Positions 13,255 through 15,568 of a stretch of DNA of 15,568 nucleotides are shown here, one piece after another. The first letter of the stretch is position 1, and each line of letters starts with the position of its first letter. Made by a program: the position numbers and the translations under genes. Under the pieces are notes generated by a model. It made no database searches, was not told the DNA's origin, and saw nothing but the letters and a program-made list of their open reading frames with translations. Origin of the DNA: Nostoc sp. GT001 (GTDB lineage Bacteria; Cyanobacteriota; Cyanobacteriia; Cyanobacteriales; Nostocaceae); assembly GCF_030382115.1 (NCBI RefSeq), contig NZ_JAUDRJ010000001.1, positions 9,848 through 25,415 on the forward strand, written 5' to 3'.

Positions 13255-13294
13255 TAGTTCTAGCTGATATAATAAAATTATTCAGCTAGAACTA
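13255..13294 (+). promoter_or_regulatory. 13-bp perfect inverted repeat enclosing TATAAT, operator-promoter of the 162-aa gene
   Basis: TAGTTCTAGCTGA (13255-13267) and TCAGCTAGAACTA (13282-13294) are exact reverse complements with 14 bases between. The spacer begins with the consensus -10 TATAAT (13268-13273), which would start transcription about 25 bases before the ATG at 13305. No good -35 is seen 17 bases upstream, as in many activated or repressed promoters. A protein bound to both arms would cover the -10, so repression is likely. A recombination core site is an alternative. Confidence 0.7.
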
Positions 13295-13304
13295 TAGAAA
13301 AACT

Positions 13305-13793
13305 ATGCCGACGAAAATATGTGGACTCGGCTTTGACTGCGCTAGTATGATGCTGCAACCAGGACTACTAGATTCTGGAGAATGCCTGAATTACAAAACC
13401 TGTGGTTCAGCGATGAAATTGAGTCCAGACGAGGAGATCGAACTAATTCGCGTGCGCCTTCTTGAGCAGGAGCGCTTCAGAGAAACCTTTAGAATTACAC
13501 GTCGCCAGGCTGCAATCATGATGTTGATGGCCAGGGGATGCCCTCAAACTGCCCACTCTTTGGGTGTAACCGAGAGAATGGATGCGATCGCCTCCCTTGT
13601 GGAACAGTTACATTCGCAATTGAATAATAAAGAAGGGCAATACATTGCTCCGACTGGCTGCGAAGTACACCACTACAGTGTGAAACGTCCAAGTGGTGTT
13701 TATGGTTACAAGAAGTTGACAGCAAGAGAACCAATATTTGAACCCTCTATTGAGAAGCAACTCGTCAAGGTTATTCATCTGACAATACCTTAG
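13305..13793 (+). CDS. Cyanobacterial cysteine-motif protein of unknown function, 162 aa
   Basis: The N-terminus has four spaced cysteines (Cys6, Cys12, Cys27, Cys33; CGLGFDCASM, then LLDSGECLNYKTCGSA) that could bind zinc or a cluster. Residues 40-95 are helical (EEIELIRVRLLEQERFRETF, then RRQAAIMMLMARGCPQT), and the end (YIAPTGCEVHHYSVKRPSGV, then YGYKKLTA) is a conserved-looking beta module. I recall relatives, often multicopy, in filamentous cyanobacteria and their plasmids, without assigned function. It is transcribed away from the recombinase and its promoter is embedded in a perfect inverted repeat. There is no Shine-Dalgarno before the ATG, so translation may start near the 5' end of a short leader. 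Confidence 0.78.
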   Translation: MPTKICGLGFDCASMMLQPGLLDSGECLNYKTCGSAMKLSPDEEIELIRVRLLEQERFRETFRITRRQAAIMMLMARGCPQTAHSLGVTERMDAIASLVEQLHSQLNNKEGQYIAPTGCEVHHYSVKRPSGVYGYKKLTAREPIFEPSIEKQLVKVIHLTIP

Positions 13794-13826
13794 CCAAAAT
13801 AAGAGGATGAGGAGAGAGGGCCGATG

Positions 13827-15243
13827 TAGTAGAGTTATTGTCTCTCACAACGACAACTCAAAAACTACAATCAGCCCATGTCCGATATCTTATCACTGCT
13901 ACAATGCTTGCTACCGCAGATAAACGCTACGACGATGCGGCAATTGAACCAGATAATCCTGGCTATGTTAGCGATGAGCGGACGAGTCACGATGTTGGGA
14001 ATTTCCCGTTGGGCAGGCATTGGTGGTAGTTATCGGACGATGTTGCGGTTTTTTCATACAGTAATACCTTGGGCTACATTGTTTTGGCTATTTTTCCGCA
14101 AGCATTTGTTCCGTGCGAATGAGGTATATTTGCTTGCAGGAGATGAAGTTGTAGTCAGTAAATCGGGTAAAAAGACTTATGGATTAGATAGATTCTTTTC
14201 TAGCCTAGCCAATAAACCGATATCAGGATTATCTTTCTTTGTATTATCATTAGTGAGTGTTGAACAGAGGCACTCGTTTCCGATTCAGATAGAACAGGTA
14301 ATAAAGAAAGATACTCAAACAAAAAGTACCTCGACAATCGAAAAACCAAACAAAAAAAGAAAAGCGTGGGCGTGGACGACCAAAAGGAAGTAAAAACAAA
14401 AATAAAAAGGAAGTGATATTAACATCTGAATTAATACTAATTCAGAAAATGATTGGTTCACTATTCAAGTTATTAGCTAACTCTATTTCCCTCACCTACT
14501 TGGTAGTAGATGGTCATTTTGGTAACAACAATGCTTTGCAGATGGCACGTCTTGTCAACTTGCAGATAATTTCCAAATTGCGCCATGATTCAGCATTATA
14601 CTTCCCTTATGAAAATCCTGACTCCAGTAAGCGCTCTCGTCGTAAATACGGTGATAAGCTAGACTATCGTAATATACCTGACAAATACTTATGTAAAAGT
14701 GCTATTGAGGATGATATTCAAACTGATATTTATCAAGCCACTCTTATTCACAAAGAATTTGCCCAAGCTCTCAATGTAGTGATTTTGGTCAAAACCAATC
14801 TTAAAACTAATGCTTGCAGCCATGTAATTATTTTTTCTAGCGACCTAACTCTGTCATTTGAAAAAATTATCGACTATTACAAACTCCGTTTCCAAATCGA
14901 GTTTAATTTTAGGGATGCCAAGCAGTTTTGGGGATTGGAAGATTTTATGAACCTGAGCCAAACTGCCGTGACTAATGCTTCTAATTTAGCATTTTTTATG
15001 GTCAATTTATCCCACCATCTTCTCGCTGATTTCCAGCAACTCAATCCCGGTTCTGGCATTATTGACCTTAAGGCTTACCATCGTGGTTTTCGATATGTTC
15101 GTGAAATGTTAAAAATGCTTCCCGAAATCCCTGAGCCTATTTTATTAACCCAGATTTTTGCCAAGCTTACTTCTTTAGGACGTATTCATCCCGTTTCCAC
15201 TGGCGTTGAACCCTCGTAAATTGGCAGAGGTATTGTTCTACTA
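13827..15243 (+). mobile_element. IS4-family insertion sequence (ends approximate)
   Basis: The element carries an IS4-type transposase gene and imperfect terminal inverted repeats: TAGTAGA (13827-13833) at the left and TCTACTA (15237-15243) at the right, with a further match of CTCT and CAA inside after one gap. Estimated length is about 1.4 kb. The flanking bases do not show a convincing target duplication, and the right end merges with a truncated IS5-type gene, so the element has probably been rearranged since it arrived. Confidence 0.7.
13878..15219 (+). pseudogene. IS4-family transposase split by a frameshift
   Basis: The first frame (13878-14393, 171 aa) holds the N-terminal helices and the first catalytic Asp89 (LLAGDEVVVSKSGKKTYGLD). 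The second (14365-15219) resumes with RGRGRPKGSKNKNKKEV and contains the second catalytic Asp (YLVVDGHFG) and the IS4 signature Tyr-x2-Arg-x3-Glu-x6-Lys in YYKLRFQIEFNFRDAK. All DDE residues exist, but the two parts differ by one base. Removing one base in the A-rich stretch near 14352-14363 would rejoin them into about 445 aa, the family's usual size. It is either a decayed gene or, less likely, one rescued by slippage on the A7 run (14352-14358). The second part alone has a GTG at 14413 but lacks the first Asp. Confidence 0.85.
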
Positions 15244-15568
15244 CCCAACGTTTGGGCAGAACTTGAAATTCTTGTTCAGTACGGCGTATAACTTCAACGT
15301 GAGCTTGGATCATCAGCCAAACACAAAGTGCTTTCTTTACACCGTCATAACCGGAATCAACCCACATGACTTTAACTTTTTCCAGCAATTCTGGGCGCTC
15401 CTCTAACAGTTCCATATATGCGTAAGCCGCAAGTATTCTTTCTGGAGCATTGGCTTCACTGACAACGACCTTCAACAAAAGTCCCAGGCTATCAACCAAA
15501 GTCTGTCGCTTTCTTCCTTTTACCTTTTTGCATCCGTCAAAACCATACACATCCCCTTTTTTTGGTCG
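15236..15568 (-). pseudogene. IS5-family transposase, C-terminally truncated and cut by the right edge
   Basis: Reading leftward from the right edge the frame opens with RPKKGDVYGFDGCKKVKGRK and continues to WVDSGYDGV and LPKRWVVEQ, the pattern of IS5-type DDE transposases: the first Asp in DGCKKVKGRKR, the second in VDSGYD, and the Glu of RWVVE (15236-15238). Similarity ends at that Glu, exactly at the right end of the IS4 element; the residues that follow (YLCQFTRVQ, stop near 15167) are IS4 DNA read backwards. The normal continuation (a TFAWL/RRLSKDY-type stretch) is absent, so the gene lacks its C-terminus and is surely inactive. Its beginning lies outside the window. Confidence 0.82.

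Noticed and set aside
821..13591. Repeated GCGATCGC octamers as regulatory sites or a CRISPR-like array
   Set aside because: These are HIP1 sites typical of cyanobacterial genomes, irregularly spaced in coding and non-coding DNA. No regularly spaced direct repeats were seen in the window.
11156..13829. Shared 10-mer GCCGATGTAG at 11156 and 13820, suggesting a second IS4 end near the DUF45 remnant
   Set aside because: Similarity does not extend beyond the word, and another shared word (AGCCCATGT) occurs in the opposite order, so coincidence is more likely.

Overview
The window looks like accessory DNA of a filamentous (Nostoc-type) cyanobacterium. At least 14 copies of the HIP1 octamer GCGATCGC are scattered over it, it carries a small-repeat hairpin of the GGCGATT/AATCGCC type, and several proteins match families I know mainly from cyanobacterial plasmids and islands. 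A tyrosine recombinase, two transposase remnants and several broken genes point to a plasmid or integrated mobile region; the sequence alone does not decide which.

Layout. (1) 1-2878, minus strand: a partial two-domain DNA-binding protein cut by the left edge, then a run of four or five small unknown genes (2878 down to 503). The run is read from a near-consensus sigma-70-type promoter at 2980-3008. (2) 3102-6687, plus strand: a ribbon-helix-helix regulator, a 569-aa coiled-coil protein and a 399-aa protein with a conserved N-terminus and a repeat-rich linker. This set resembles plasmid-maintenance genes. A perfect inverted repeat lies between the divergent units, with one arm inside the minus-strand promoter spacer, which suggests the RHH protein controls the switch. 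(3) 7067-11048, plus strand: a type II CBASS anti-phage operon made of a CD-NTase, a Cap2 E2-E1 fusion, a Cap3 JAMM peptidase and a Cap5-type HNH-SAVED effector. The first three genes look intact and are tightly coupled. The effector has lost its middle (the HNH catalytic part and the first part of SAVED) and its two ends are out of frame, so the system appears to have lost its killing arm. (4) 11138-11586: a decayed YgjP/DUF45-type metallopeptidase gene. (5) 11623-13793: a tyrosine recombinase coupled to a small cysteine-motif protein on the minus strand, diverging from a second cysteine-motif protein whose TATAAT box sits inside a perfect 13-bp inverted repeat. (6) 13827-15568: an IS4-type insertion sequence with a frameshifted transposase, fused at its right end to a truncated IS5-type transposase that leaves the window.

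How the parts work together. By family knowledge, the CD-NTase makes a cyclic oligonucleotide on infection, Cap2 and Cap3 prime and deprime it by a ubiquitin-like reaction, and the SAVED effector senses the messenger and cuts DNA. Here the signalling and priming genes remain and the effector does not. The rest of the window supplies the mobile, plasmid-like setting in which such defence genes are commonly gained and lost.
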